NCBI RefSeq assembly: GCF_001653135.1
Contig: NZ_BDDS01000004.1
Span: 248,001-312,000, forward strand
DNA from: Pseudoalteromonas neustonica
GTDB lineage: Bacteria; Pseudomonadota; Gammaproteobacteria; Enterobacterales; Alteromonadaceae
Length of the DNA: 64,000 nucleotides
Direction: 5' to 3'
Below the pieces are notes generated by a model. That model did no database searches. It was not told where the DNA came from and saw only the letters and a program-made list of their open reading frames with translations. Both the position numbers and the translations under genes were made by a program. How positions within the stretch are numbered: the first letter of the stretch is position 1; each line of letters opens with the position of its first letter. Positions 1 to 8,365 of this stretch are shown piece by piece.

Positions 1-252
1 AATCGTCAGGCTTTTACGCTGAATAAATTTACTCAGATGAATAATTTGCTCTGCCATCATACGGGCTTGGTGGTGCTCGTGAGGCTCCACTTGCTCTTTA
101 AACTGATTGAATAGCGTACTTTTTTTAATCTCAAAGTTTGCGTTACGCTTGGTGTGCTTATCTATTCGCTGCCATAAACGTTCTAATTCTGATGCAGGTT
201 TCGCTGTCGCTTGCTGTTTTACATTTTGTAAAAAAGTTGTGTTTGTTTTCAT
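1..252 (-). CDS. Hypothetical protein, N-terminal 84 residues (runs off window)
   Basis: An open frame begins with ATG at 252 and stays open to the window edge, giving an 84-residue N-terminus starting MKTNTTFLQNVKQQA. It has no signal peptide or membrane segment; it is charged, helix-prone and rich in Gln, Lys and His (for example PHEHHQARMMAEQI), so it is probably a cytoplasmic helical protein. It is divergent from the QmcA gene, with a 74-base gap that must hold both promoters. I do not recognise the family from this part; the rest lies outside the window. Confidence 0.6.
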   Translation of the reverse strand, partial: MKTNTTFLQNVKQQATAKPASELERLWQRIDKHTKRNANFEIKKSTLFNQFKEQVEPHEHHQARMMAEQIIHLSKFIQRKSLTI

Positions 253-326
253 TAAAGCTCGTATCTCATCATATTTACACGCATAATCATTGCTCTAGTC
301 TAATAAAAAATCTAAGGAGAGTATAC

Positions 327-1280
327 ATGGACCCAATTGCGCAAATATTCAACATGCTGTTTACTGTTGAAGCGTTTTTACTCATTTTTGTATTAGTGCT
401 GCTTAAAAGCAGTGTTAAGTTTGTACCACAAAACCGTGCTTGGTTAATCGAACGTTTTGGTAAATATCAATCAACTAAAGAAGCCGGATTAAACTTTATT
501 ATCCCATTTATTGATCGTATTGCCGCAGATCGCAGCTTAAAAGAACAAGCACAAGATGTGCCTTCTCAATCGGCCATCACTAAAGACAACATTTCATTGA
601 TTGTTGATGGTGTTTTATACTTTAGGGTACTTGACCCATACCGCGCCACTTACGGTGTTGACGATTATGTATTTGCTGTCACTCAACTTTCGCAAACAAC
701 CATGCGTTCAGAGCTTGGTAAAATGGAACTTGATAAAACCTTTGAAGAACGTGATCTACTCAATACCAATATCGTAAGCGCAATTAACCAAGCGGCTGAG
801 CCGTGGGGTATTCAAGTATTACGGTACGAGATTAAAGACATTGTGCCACCGCAATCTGTAATGGAAGCGATGGAAGCGCAAATGAAGGCCGAGCGTGTTA
901 AACGTGCACAGATTTTAGAATCAGAAGGTGATCGCCAAGCTAACATCAATGTTGCCGAAGGTAAAAAGCAAGCCCAAGTATTAGCTGCCGAAGCTGAAAA
1001 AGCCGAACAAATACTGCGCGCTGAAGGTGAAGCTAAAGCGATTATTGCCGTTGCAGAAGCACAAGCAGATGCATTACGTAAAGTCGGTGAAGCTGCTGAT
1101 ACTGAACAAGGGCAAAAAGCAATTCAATTAGATCTTGCGTCAAAAGCAATTGCCGCTAAACAAGCTATTGCTAAAGAATCTTCAGTTGTTTTACTACCAG
1201 ATAACGGGACTGATGCCAGCTCAATGGTGGCACAAGCAATGTCGATTATTAATACGTTAAATACTAAACAAAAAAGCTAA
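327..1280 (+). CDS. qmcA: SPFH/band-7 membrane protease-associated protein, QmcA (YbbK) type
   Basis: A 317-residue SPFH/stomatin-family protein. One N-terminal membrane anchor (about residues 8-28) is followed by the band-7 core (VPQNRAWLIERFGKY, then DRIAADRSLKEQAQDVPSQ), then a long Ala/Glu/Lys coiled coil (QAQVLAAEAEKAEQILRAEG). Family members form large oligomeric rings in the inner membrane and work with membrane proteases such as FtsH; that role is known for the family and not visible here. The start at 327 is preferred because AAGGAG lies just upstream; an open frame continues back to 138 but those extra codons overlap the divergent gene and lack family similarity. The NfeD partner follows after 18 bases, as is usual. 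Confidence 0.9.
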   Translation: MDPIAQIFNMLFTVEAFLLIFVLVLLKSSVKFVPQNRAWLIERFGKYQSTKEAGLNFIIPFIDRIAADRSLKEQAQDVPSQSAITKDNISLIVDGVLYFRVLDPYRATYGVDDYVFAVTQLSQTTMRSELGKMELDKTFEERDLLNTNIVSAINQAAEPWGIQVLRYEIKDIVPPQSVMEAMEAQMKAERVKRAQILESEGDRQANINVAEGKKQAQVLAAEAEKAEQILRAEGEAKAIIAVAEAQADALRKVGEAADTEQGQKAIQLDLASKAIAAKQAIAKESSVVLLPDNGTDASSMVAQAMSIINTLNTKQKS

Positions 1281-1298
1281 ACGACTAAGGGGATAATC

Positions 1299-1751
1299 AT
1301 GGATCTCATTACTAATAATTTACCTGAAGTGCTGATGATTTTAGGCATTGCAGCTCTCATTATTGAGGTTGCTGTATTAGGAATGTCGACTTTTATATTA
1401 TTATTTTTAGGCATGTCGTTGTTTGCAACCGGTTTGATGATGAATTTTTCAATATTGGATAATTCATTAACGACTGCATTGTGGAGTAATACCCTTGTAA
1501 CAGCGGCACTGGCTGCTTTACTGTGGAAACCTCTTAAGCGTATGCAAGACAATGTAGACACTAAAGAAGTTAAAAGTGATTTTGCTGAGCTCGATTTTAT
1601 ACTCAATAGCCATGTTAATGAGCAGGGTCTTAGTACACATTCATACTCTGGGATCAGCTGGAAGCTAAAAAGTCACCAACCACTATCCGCTGGTACGCAT
1701 GTTAAAGTAGTAAAAAAAGAAGTTGGTGTAATGTGGGTTGAAACGCTTTAA
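1299..1751 (+). CDS. NfeD-like membrane protein (QmcA partner)
   Basis: A 150-residue protein with two or three N-terminal membrane segments (about residues 10-75, starting ITNNLPEVLMILGIAALIIEVAVLG) and a soluble C-terminal domain (about 95-150) that fits the NfeD OB-fold, ending VKVVKKEVGVMWVETL. NfeD proteins are encoded beside SPFH proteins and are thought to form a membrane microdomain complex with them. AAGGGG lies upstream of the start. It is almost certainly co-transcribed with the preceding gene, and a hairpin follows 18 bases after the stop. Confidence 0.85.
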   Translation: MDLITNNLPEVLMILGIAALIIEVAVLGMSTFILLFLGMSLFATGLMMNFSILDNSLTTALWSNTLVTAALAALLWKPLKRMQDNVDTKEVKSDFAELDFILNSHVNEQGLSTHSYSGISWKLKSHQPLSAGTHVKVVKKEVGVMWVETL

Positions 1752-1768
1752 TTATCTCAATAAAAATC

Positions 1769-1797
1769 AAATAACGTGAAGCTATTTCACGTTATTT
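1769..1797 (+). terminator. Hairpin terminator after the QmcA/NfeD operon
   Basis: A perfect 12-bp stem (AAATAACGTGAA paired with TTCACGTTATTT) with a 5-base loop starts 18 bases after the NfeD stop. There is no clean U-run, so it could be a weak terminator or an RNA-stabilising hairpin. The remaining bases to 2065 are AT-rich and presumably carry the promoter of the ABC operon; I cannot place hexamers with confidence. Confidence 0.5.
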
Positions 1798-2065
1798 GCC
1801 TCTCATGTCTTATATATTTTTTGTAACAAAAAACATTTCTTTTTATTTCAAAAATCAAAGCAATTAAGTGCTTTAATCCATCAAAAATCAATTAAACCCA
1901 CTCAGAGTTAATATAATAAACATAAAAAGATACAAATTTGTTAACCGGGTTTTATCTTTAACGGTAGCTTAATTTTATTCAATAAAGCAAAAAATCTTTT
2001 GCTTGTTCCTGTTACCTTTTCCCGTTAGTTTAATTAGCCATAATTATAAAAATAAAAGTCAGCAT

Positions 2066-2740
2066 ATGATCAGGGTCGAAAATCTTTGCCGTACTTATGG
2101 TGCAGGTGAAACGCAAGTAATTGCATTAGATAACGTATCGTTACATATTAAAGAAGGTGAATTTGTCGCGGTGATGGGCGCATCCGGCTCAGGAAAGTCT
2201 ACTTTAATGAATATTCTAGGGTGTCTCGACACGCCAACTTCTGGTAATTATTTACTTTCTGATGAAAGTATAAAGGAGGTACATGACGAGAGCCTTTCTG
2301 CTATTCGCAATAAGAAAATTGGCTTTATATTTCAAACCTTTCACTTGTTAACACGACTAAGCGCACAAGAAAATGTTGCCCTACCACTGCGCTATACCGA
2401 TATGCCAAAACAACAAGCTAGTGATCGCGCAATGGCGATGCTTGATAAGGTTGGTTTACAAAATCGTGCGCACCATAAACCATTTGAAATGTCAGGGGGG
2501 CAACGTCAGCGCGTTGCCATTGCCAGAGCATTAGTGAATAACCCGCAAGTAATTTTTGCAGATGAACCTACCGGTAACCTCGATAGCAAAACATCCCATG
2601 AAATAATGGAGTTACTGTGCTCGCTCCACCAGCAAGGACACACCTTAGTCATGGTGACACATGAAGAAGATATTGCAGCTTACGCTAAACGCGTAATTCG
2701 AATGAAAGATGGTGTAGTGATTGAGGACAGCGGATGTTAA
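2066..2740 (+). CDS. ABC exporter ATP-binding protein, MacB/LolD class
   Basis: A 224-residue nucleotide-binding subunit: Walker A GASGSGKST, Q-loop FIFQTFHLL, signature MSGGQRQRVAIARAL, Walker B VIFADEPTGNLDS and switch His in VMVTHEED. The GNLDS after Walker B and the overall sequence are typical of the MacB/LolD/FtsE class that powers FtsX-like permeases. The start at 2066 gives the normal N-terminus MIRVENLCRTYGAGE; the frame is open back to 2003 but those residues are not part of the family. Its stop overlaps the first adaptor gene by 7 bases, the start of an unbroken chain of overlapping genes to 7292. Confidence 0.92.
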   Translation: MIRVENLCRTYGAGETQVIALDNVSLHIKEGEFVAVMGASGSGKSTLMNILGCLDTPTSGNYLLSDESIKEVHDESLSAIRNKKIGFIFQTFHLLTRLSAQENVALPLRYTDMPKQQASDRAMAMLDKVGLQNRAHHKPFEMSGGQRQRVAIARALVNNPQVIFADEPTGNLDSKTSHEIMELLCSLHQQGHTLVMVTHEEDIAAYAKRVIRMKDGVVIEDSGC

Positions 2741-3705
2741 AAAATAAATTGATTAAAACCAGCCTTATCTTACTTTTTAGTAGTTTGTCATTTTCAACTT
2801 TTGCCCAAAGCTTATTGCTCAGTGGCGAACTAAAAGCTAGTGAAAATCAAATATTCTACGCTCCCAAGTCAGATACATGGCGTGTGCAAGTCCAATGGAT
2901 GATGGAGGAAGGCGAAATAGCGCAAAAAGGTGATACCGTTGTAGTATTTGATAGCGGCACAATTGCAACTGAAATAGAGCAAGATGAAGTTAACCTTGAA
3001 GCCGCACAAGAAGAGCTTATTAGGATCACCACCAGTAATAAAGAAAATCAAATTGAAGCTGAGTTTAACTTTAAGCGCTCTGAGCTTTTATTAGAACGTG
3101 CGCGTATTGATGCTGCTATTCCTCAAGTTAATTTAAGTACTTATGACTATCAAAAAAATCAGCTTGAATTTGAGAAGGCTTTAATTAATAAACAAAAAGC
3201 ATCTGAAGAACTGTTGCAAGTAAAAACAGAGAATAGCGTTGCTTATAACAAACAATTACTAACCATTGAACAATTAAAAACTAATCTTGAATATAACAAA
3301 AATCAGCTTGCTAGTATGAGTATTCAAGCTCTGCGATCGGGGCCCGTATTATATGCCAACCACCCGTGGAATGGCGAAAAAGCGTTTGTAGGTATGACTG
3401 CGCAACCGGGTTGGAAAATTGCCGAAATACCAGCCATGAGTGAGCTTTATATTGAAGCATGGGTACATGAAATTGATTACCATCAGTTAAAGCTCGGACA
3501 ACAGGCACAGTTACTATTTGACGCCTATTTACAACAGCCACTAAGCGCTACGCTAAGCGAAGTCTCAACTCAACCAGAAGAACGCTTACAATGGGGAAAA
3601 GACGCTTATTTTAGAACTCGTTTTAATTTTAGCGCTGTTGCATTAAATCTGTTGCCAGGTATGAGCGCAAAGCTAACAATAGGAGCAGATACAGATGAGG
3701 AATAA
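2734..3705 (+). CDS. ABC exporter periplasmic adaptor 1 (HlyD/MacA-like)
   Basis: A 323-residue membrane-fusion protein. A signal peptide (MLKNKLIKTSLILLFSSLSF, cleavage near AQS) is followed by a split biotinyl-lipoyl-like domain, a coiled-coil hairpin (about residues 85-190) and a beta-barrel region. No Cys follows the signal, so it is probably soluble or loosely membrane-associated, unlike the next two adaptors. It shares the motif NxxWxGEKxxxGxxxxxG (NHPWNGEKAFVGMTAQPG) with adaptors 2 and 3, which shows that the three are paralogs. It is shorter than typical MacA (about 370) and appears to lack the membrane-proximal domain. It overlaps neighbours by 7 and 11 bases. Confidence 0.85.
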   Translation: MLKNKLIKTSLILLFSSLSFSTFAQSLLLSGELKASENQIFYAPKSDTWRVQVQWMMEEGEIAQKGDTVVVFDSGTIATEIEQDEVNLEAAQEELIRITTSNKENQIEAEFNFKRSELLLERARIDAAIPQVNLSTYDYQKNQLEFEKALINKQKASEELLQVKTENSVAYNKQLLTIEQLKTNLEYNKNQLASMSIQALRSGPVLYANHPWNGEKAFVGMTAQPGWKIAEIPAMSELYIEAWVHEIDYHQLKLGQQAQLLFDAYLQQPLSATLSEVSTQPEERLQWGKDAYFRTRFNFSAVALNLLPGMSAKLTIGADTDEE

Positions 3706-4864
3706 AGCCTTATTAGTATGTACAGTAATCATGTTTGTGTGTGTATTAAGCGCATGCAATGACGAGAGCCAACAAACCCATGTTGTTAAAAGCAGTGACA
3801 TTGCTATTACCGTCAATGCTAACGGCGAGTTGGAATCTTCAACAACAGCAATCATTGCCCCGCCGTCTGTCGCCCGTATGTGGCAATACCAAATTAAAAC
3901 GATGAAACCTGAAAATACACACGTTAAGCAAGGTGAAGTCATTGTCTCGTTCGACGACAAACAAGTTCGAGATAAACTAATTGAAAAACAATCAGAGTTA
4001 CTACGGGCAAAAAAACAGCTAGAAAATGCCCAAAATAAAGAACTCATCAAAGAACAAGAATTAACACTCTCCGTGGCTGAAATGAAAATGAATTACGATA
4101 AAGCTAAACGCAAAGCAGATATTGTCGATCATTCTCGTTCTGAAGTTGACCGTAAAAAATCACAAATTGATTTTACAATTGCAAACAATGATTTAACCCT
4201 TGCTAAAAGTAAACAAACCTTTCAACAACAAAGCAAAGAGTTAAATCTAAAAATGGCAAAGAGCAAGGTTGCTCGGCTACAGAGCGAAGTGGACGGATAT
4301 TTACAAGATATTGATCGTCTTAAAGTAAAAGCCCCGATAGATGGCCTAGTAATTTACAAAACCAATTACCAAGGTGAAAAATCATCCATAGGTGAAAGCG
4401 TACAATTTGGCCAACCGGTTATGGAACTTGCTGTGCTGGAGAATATGCAAGTAAAAGCACAAATCGATGAGCCCGATAGCGGTAAAATAACGCCCGGGCA
4501 AACGGTTAAAATTACCATTGATGGTAGTACTGAGTTAGTTGTTTCAGGAAAGGTAAAAAGCTTAGGCCGTGTGTTTAGAGAAAAATCATACCAAGATAAA
4601 CGCCGTATTGTAGATGCAATTATCAGTATTGATAACCTTGATATTAGCGCAATAAGACCAGGCCTAACAGCACGCTTAGAGATAACCACCGCATTACTTG
4701 CACAGGCTTTAAGTATCCCTTTAGCTAGCTTACAGTATGATTTACAAGGACCCTTTGTTGAGACTACGGAGAATAATAAACAATTGATAGAGATTAGCCA
4801 TTTCACTGATAATCTCGCCGTGATTAAAAGCGGTTTACAACAAGGTGATGAGGTGAAATTATGA
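3695..4864 (+). CDS. ABC exporter adaptor 2, lipoprotein (HlyD/MacA-like)
   Basis: A 389-residue membrane-fusion protein with a lipobox in the signal peptide (CVLSAC, Cys at about residue 21), so probably a lipid-anchored periplasmic protein. After the lipoyl half-motif come a long Lys/Gln/Glu coiled coil (about 90-210), the second lipoyl half with the shared motif (NYQGEKSSIGESVQFGQPV), a beta-barrel domain and a C-terminal membrane-proximal domain. In MacAB-type pumps such adaptors form a ring bridging the permease and an outer-membrane channel. It starts 11 bases before the end of adaptor 1 and its stop overlaps the ATG of adaptor 3 (ATGA). Confidence 0.87.
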   Translation: MRNKALLVCTVIMFVCVLSACNDESQQTHVVKSSDIAITVNANGELESSTTAIIAPPSVARMWQYQIKTMKPENTHVKQGEVIVSFDDKQVRDKLIEKQSELLRAKKQLENAQNKELIKEQELTLSVAEMKMNYDKAKRKADIVDHSRSEVDRKKSQIDFTIANNDLTLAKSKQTFQQQSKELNLKMAKSKVARLQSEVDGYLQDIDRLKVKAPIDGLVIYKTNYQGEKSSIGESVQFGQPVMELAVLENMQVKAQIDEPDSGKITPGQTVKITIDGSTELVVSGKVKSLGRVFREKSYQDKRRIVDAIISIDNLDISAIRPGLTARLEITTALLAQALSIPLASLQYDLQGPFVETTENNKQLIEISHFTDNLAVIKSGLQQGDEVKL

Positions 4865-6060
4865 AAATCCGTTTTGTATTGAGCTTAATTACCACTGCGC
4901 TTATATTAAGTGGTTGTTCTAAAGAAAATAAAGTTCAAAATGCCCTGACTTATACCGTCAGCACACATAGCTTTAAAACCGAAGTTGAAGCCAAGGGCCA
5001 TTTAGTTGCTGCAAACGAAACCCTTATAGTTGCCCCTGCATCAAGTCAAGGACCGCAAACTTTAGCGTGGTTAATGCCTGAGTATAGCCAAGTCAAAAAA
5101 GGCGAAGTGATTGCGCGTTTTGATGGGGAGAAAATGCGCCGTCAAAGTCAAAAAATTACAAATCAAACCGCCATGGCTGATGAAGACTTAACGCAAAAAT
5201 CAGGCGCAATAGAAAAAGATAAAACAATTTTAAATCATGACATTGTATTGGTTAGTGAAGAAAAACAGTTTGCCGAAGACTATTCAATCGAAGATGAACG
5301 CATTATCTCCAAGCTAGAGATCTTAGAGTCACAACAAAATGTTGAGTTTTTAAATGCAAAACATAATTACTATGACTGGCAGGTCGAACGCTTTGAACAA
5401 GGCGCAACTGGCGAATTAATGCTGTTAAAAATGAGAAAAGATCAACATCAACAAAAATTAGCATCTTTAAATACTAACTTATCACAACTTGAAATAGTTG
5501 CCCCCCATGATGGCTTACTAACCCATGACACTAATTGGCGTGGTGAAAAACCCCGAGCTGGTGAAACGCTATGGCCAGGGCAAAAGATTGCAGCGTTACC
5601 CGATGTCAGCCAAATGCAACTAATCCTTTATGTATCTGAGCGTGAGGCCATTGATTTAGCAGTGGGTCAAACTCTAACGTTTAAGCTTATCGCTTTACCT
5701 GATCAACAATTTAGCGGTGAATTAATTGAAGTGTCTCCTTTTCCAAAGTCTATTAAACGTGGCGATCCACAAAAATATTACGAATTAAAAGCAAATATTA
5801 ATGAACAAAGCGCTGCATTACGACCAGGTTTGAAACTCAACGCACATATTTTGGTTACCCCAGAAAGCGAACGCTTAATAGTACCAAAACAAAGCGTATT
5901 TACTGAACAAAATGCCCATTATGTTTACACCGAAGTACACAATGAGTTTATTAAAACCACTGTAAAATTAGGCAAACATAATTTAAGCCACGTTGAAATA
6001 GTTGAAGGTGTCGCCTCTGGTAATGTGATCTCCTTAATTAATATGAAGGACGCCCAATGA
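4861..6060 (+). CDS. ABC exporter adaptor 3, lipoprotein (HlyD/MacA-like)
   Basis: A 399-residue adaptor with a lipobox signal (LILSGC, Cys at about residue 19). It has the same architecture as adaptor 2: coiled coil around residues 95-210, shared motif NWRGEKPRAGETLWPGQK, barrel domain, and a C-terminal domain containing IVPKQSVFTEQ. Sequence identity with adaptors 1 and 2 looks low outside the shared motif, so the triplication is old. ATGA overlaps at both ends couple its translation to adaptor 2 and to the permease. Confidence 0.87.
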   Translation: MKIRFVLSLITTALILSGCSKENKVQNALTYTVSTHSFKTEVEAKGHLVAANETLIVAPASSQGPQTLAWLMPEYSQVKKGEVIARFDGEKMRRQSQKITNQTAMADEDLTQKSGAIEKDKTILNHDIVLVSEEKQFAEDYSIEDERIISKLEILESQQNVEFLNAKHNYYDWQVERFEQGATGELMLLKMRKDQHQQKLASLNTNLSQLEIVAPHDGLLTHDTNWRGEKPRAGETLWPGQKIAALPDVSQMQLILYVSEREAIDLAVGQTLTFKLIALPDQQFSGELIEVSPFPKSIKRGDPQKYYELKANINEQSAALRPGLKLNAHILVTPESERLIVPKQSVFTEQNAHYVYTEVHNEFIKTTVKLGKHNLSHVEIVEGVASGNVISLINMKDAQ

Positions 6061-7292
6061 AATATTTGAGTTTATTTATCGACACCACGTTAGAGCTTGC
6101 GCAGCATAAATTACGTACCTTGCTGACTCTATTAGGAATGATTTTTGGTGTGGGTGCCGTTATTGCGATGCTCAATATTGGTGAAGGTGCAGAGCAAGAA
6201 GCAATGAAAATGATTGACTCTATGGGCTTGTATAACTTAATTGTTAATGCAAAAGAATTTGATGAAAAGGAATTAAAAGAACAACGTAAACACTCTGCAG
6301 GTTTGAACCTTCGAGATGCTCAAGTCGCTCATGCGTCACTGCCTTTCATCACTGATTATGCGGCGCAAAAAACAATTGAGACATACCATATCTTTAGTCA
6401 ATACAATAAAAGCGATGCGTCCGCTGTTGGTGTTAGTGCAAACTTTTTTGAATTATCACACTTCCAAATTTTTTCCGGTCGTGTTTTAAATCAAAACGAT
6501 CAACAACAGTTTGCACAAGTGGCTATGTTAGGCGCAAATACCGCCAAACAACTTTTTCCATTAGGTGACGCCCTTGGGCAACAAATTAAAATCAATCACC
6601 TCTGGTTTAAAGTCATTGGCATTTTACAATCTCCCTATTTAAAAAAGAAAGAGTTTCAAGGTGTGAAACTAGGCAATGAACAAAATCAAGTGTTTATCCC
6701 TCTAAGTACGGCGCTACACCGCTTTAAAAGCGGTTTACTCGATAGTGAAGTAACCAGCTTAAAACTGGCGATTGATAAGTCTGTAGACCCCATTATCGCA
6801 GCCCAAGCATTAGAACATCTGCTGCAAAATCGTCACAGTGATATTGATGATTTTGAATTAGTCATTCCAGCCGCTTTATTAGCACAGCAAAAACAAACCC
6901 AACAAATATTTAATATCGTTATGTCGTGCGTTGCAGGTATTTCATTGCTCGTTGGAGGGATTGGTATTATGAATATTATGCTTGCCACTGTGCTTGAGCG
7001 TACCAAAGAAATTGGTTTATTACGTGCTATCGGCGCGACACAAAAAGATATCCGCATACAATTTATTGCTGAAAGCTTCACTATTTCTATTTTGGGTGGT
7101 TTATTAGGCGTTGTCTTTGGTATTGGTTTATCTGAAATTATTTCAATCTATTCTCAGTGGGCTGTATCTTGGTCCATGACCGCTATTGTATTGTCTTTTA
7201 GTATTTGTGCATTAGTAGGGCTTATATTTGGCGTATACCCTGCAATTAAAGCGTCACAGCTTGATCCTATCGAAGCCCTACAAAGTGATTAA
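6057..7292 (+). CDS. ABC exporter permease, MacB/FtsX family
   Basis: A 411-residue permease with the four-helix MacB layout: TM1 at about residues 20-40 (RTLLTLLGMIFGVGAVIAM), a large periplasmic domain (about 45-280), and three C-terminal helices (about 285-310, 340-365, 375-398). The cytoplasmic loop LERTKEIGLLRAIGA is the FtsX/MacB coupling signature. It lacks a fused ATPase, which is the separate gene at 2066. Family members export peptides, lipoproteins, macrolides or siderophores; the substrate cannot be read from the sequence. No TolC-type channel gene is in the window. Confidence 0.9.
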   Translation: MKYLSLFIDTTLELAQHKLRTLLTLLGMIFGVGAVIAMLNIGEGAEQEAMKMIDSMGLYNLIVNAKEFDEKELKEQRKHSAGLNLRDAQVAHASLPFITDYAAQKTIETYHIFSQYNKSDASAVGVSANFFELSHFQIFSGRVLNQNDQQQFAQVAMLGANTAKQLFPLGDALGQQIKINHLWFKVIGILQSPYLKKKEFQGVKLGNEQNQVFIPLSTALHRFKSGLLDSEVTSLKLAIDKSVDPIIAAQALEHLLQNRHSDIDDFELVIPAALLAQQKQTQQIFNIVMSCVAGISLLVGGIGIMNIMLATVLERTKEIGLLRAIGATQKDIRIQFIAESFTISILGGLLGVVFGIGLSEIISIYSQWAVSWSMTAIVLSFSICALVGLIFGVYPAIKASQLDPIEALQSD

Positions 7293-7376
7293 TTACTGCA
7301 GGTAAACTCACATTCTCCCTCGCGAATTAACAATGAAATTGTTAGCATAGCGTTATTCTAAAAAGAGAGTAACGCT

Positions 7377-8222
7377 ATGAATCATTCATCTCATGCTTTA
7401 GTTGTTGAAGGTGGCGCTATGCGTGGGATATTTGCCACGGGTGTACTTGATGCTTTTTTGACTGCCCAATATCAACCTTTTAACCGCTGTTTTGGTGTGT
7501 CTGCAGGCGCAACCAACATCGCCGCTTATTTGTGTAAACAACCCAAGCGAAATCATAAAGTAATTACCGATTACTCTTGCAGGCCTGAATTTATAAATTT
7601 ATCACGATTTATTCGTGGCGGGCACTTGTTCGATTTAGATTGGTTATGGCAACAGACTATTAAAGATATTCGCCTTGATTTAACAACGTTTCATAATCAA
7701 TCATGTGATTTTTACATTGTCGCCACTGCAATTGAAAATGGCGAAGCCCAATATTTAAAAGCCACAGCTAAGCAATTAGAACAACAACTTAAAGCATCAT
7801 GCGCTATTCCAATTGCCTATCGAGATTTTCCGTCTATTGGTGGATTAAAGATGACCGACGGTGGAGTTGCCGATTCAATTCCTATTCGTAAAGCGTATGA
7901 AATGGGTGCTAATGAAGTAACCGTGATACTTTCTCAACCGCTTGGCTATCGAAAAAAACCAAATAAAACACCTTGGCTTACAAAACATATTTACAAAGAT
8001 TACCCTGCACTTATTCGCGCTACGTTAGCACGCACTGAAAACTACAATGCCAGTATCGACTTTATTCACAACCCGCCAGCTAACTGTAAAATAAACATCA
8101 TTGCACCACCTAAAAACTTCAAAGTTGGTCGTACAACCACTAACACAAAGAAATTAGCTGATGGTTATTTGATGGGCTTTAATGCTGGTCAAAATTACTT
8201 AAGCCGTATTTTAGTCACTTAA
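7377..8222 (+). CDS. Patatin-like phospholipase family protein
   Basis: A 281-residue patatin-fold lipid acyl hydrolase. The oxyanion-hole motif GGAMRG (about residues 12-17), the nucleophile elbow GVSAG (Ser about 43) and the catalytic Asp in TDGGVADSIP (Asp about 161) are all present, giving an intact Ser-Asp dyad. There is no signal peptide, so it is probably cytoplasmic and acts on membrane lipid. A GAGAG ribosome-binding site precedes the ATG. It follows the ABC operon by 84 bases that contain a small 7-bp hairpin (7328-7344), and it is probably a separate unit. Confidence 0.88.
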   Translation: MNHSSHALVVEGGAMRGIFATGVLDAFLTAQYQPFNRCFGVSAGATNIAAYLCKQPKRNHKVITDYSCRPEFINLSRFIRGGHLFDLDWLWQQTIKDIRLDLTTFHNQSCDFYIVATAIENGEAQYLKATAKQLEQQLKASCAIPIAYRDFPSIGGLKMTDGGVADSIPIRKAYEMGANEVTVILSQPLGYRKKPNKTPWLTKHIYKDYPALIRATLARTENYNASIDFIHNPPANCKINIIAPPKNFKVGRTTTNTKKLADGYLMGFNAGQNYLSRILVT

Positions 8223-8291
8223 AAACCAAACTCTTTGTTAGCAACAAAATCCGGGGAATATTATCAATTAAGTGACGTTCTAAGTAGTTTT

Positions 8292-8323
8292 AGTACCAAA
8301 TACACAACCGTGTACTTGGTACT
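8292..8323. terminator. Hairpin between convergent patatin and chemoreceptor genes
   Basis: Inverted repeat AGTACCAA-A-TACAC / GTGTA-C-TTGGTACT with a 4-base loop lies in the 143-base gap between two convergent genes. It is symmetrical and could end transcription from both sides, but there is no U-run on either strand. Confidence 0.5.
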
Positions 8324-8365
8324 CTATCGAGGTAATATTAGATTTTATGTTTAAGTTTAGGTCTA

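Noticed and set aside
138..326. Longer N-terminus for the QmcA gene
   Set aside because: It would overlap the divergent gene, and the ribosome-binding site and family start point to 327.
1277..1606. 109-residue minus-strand frame over the NfeD-like gene
   Set aside because: Shadow of the NfeD-like gene; low-complexity composition and no family likeness.
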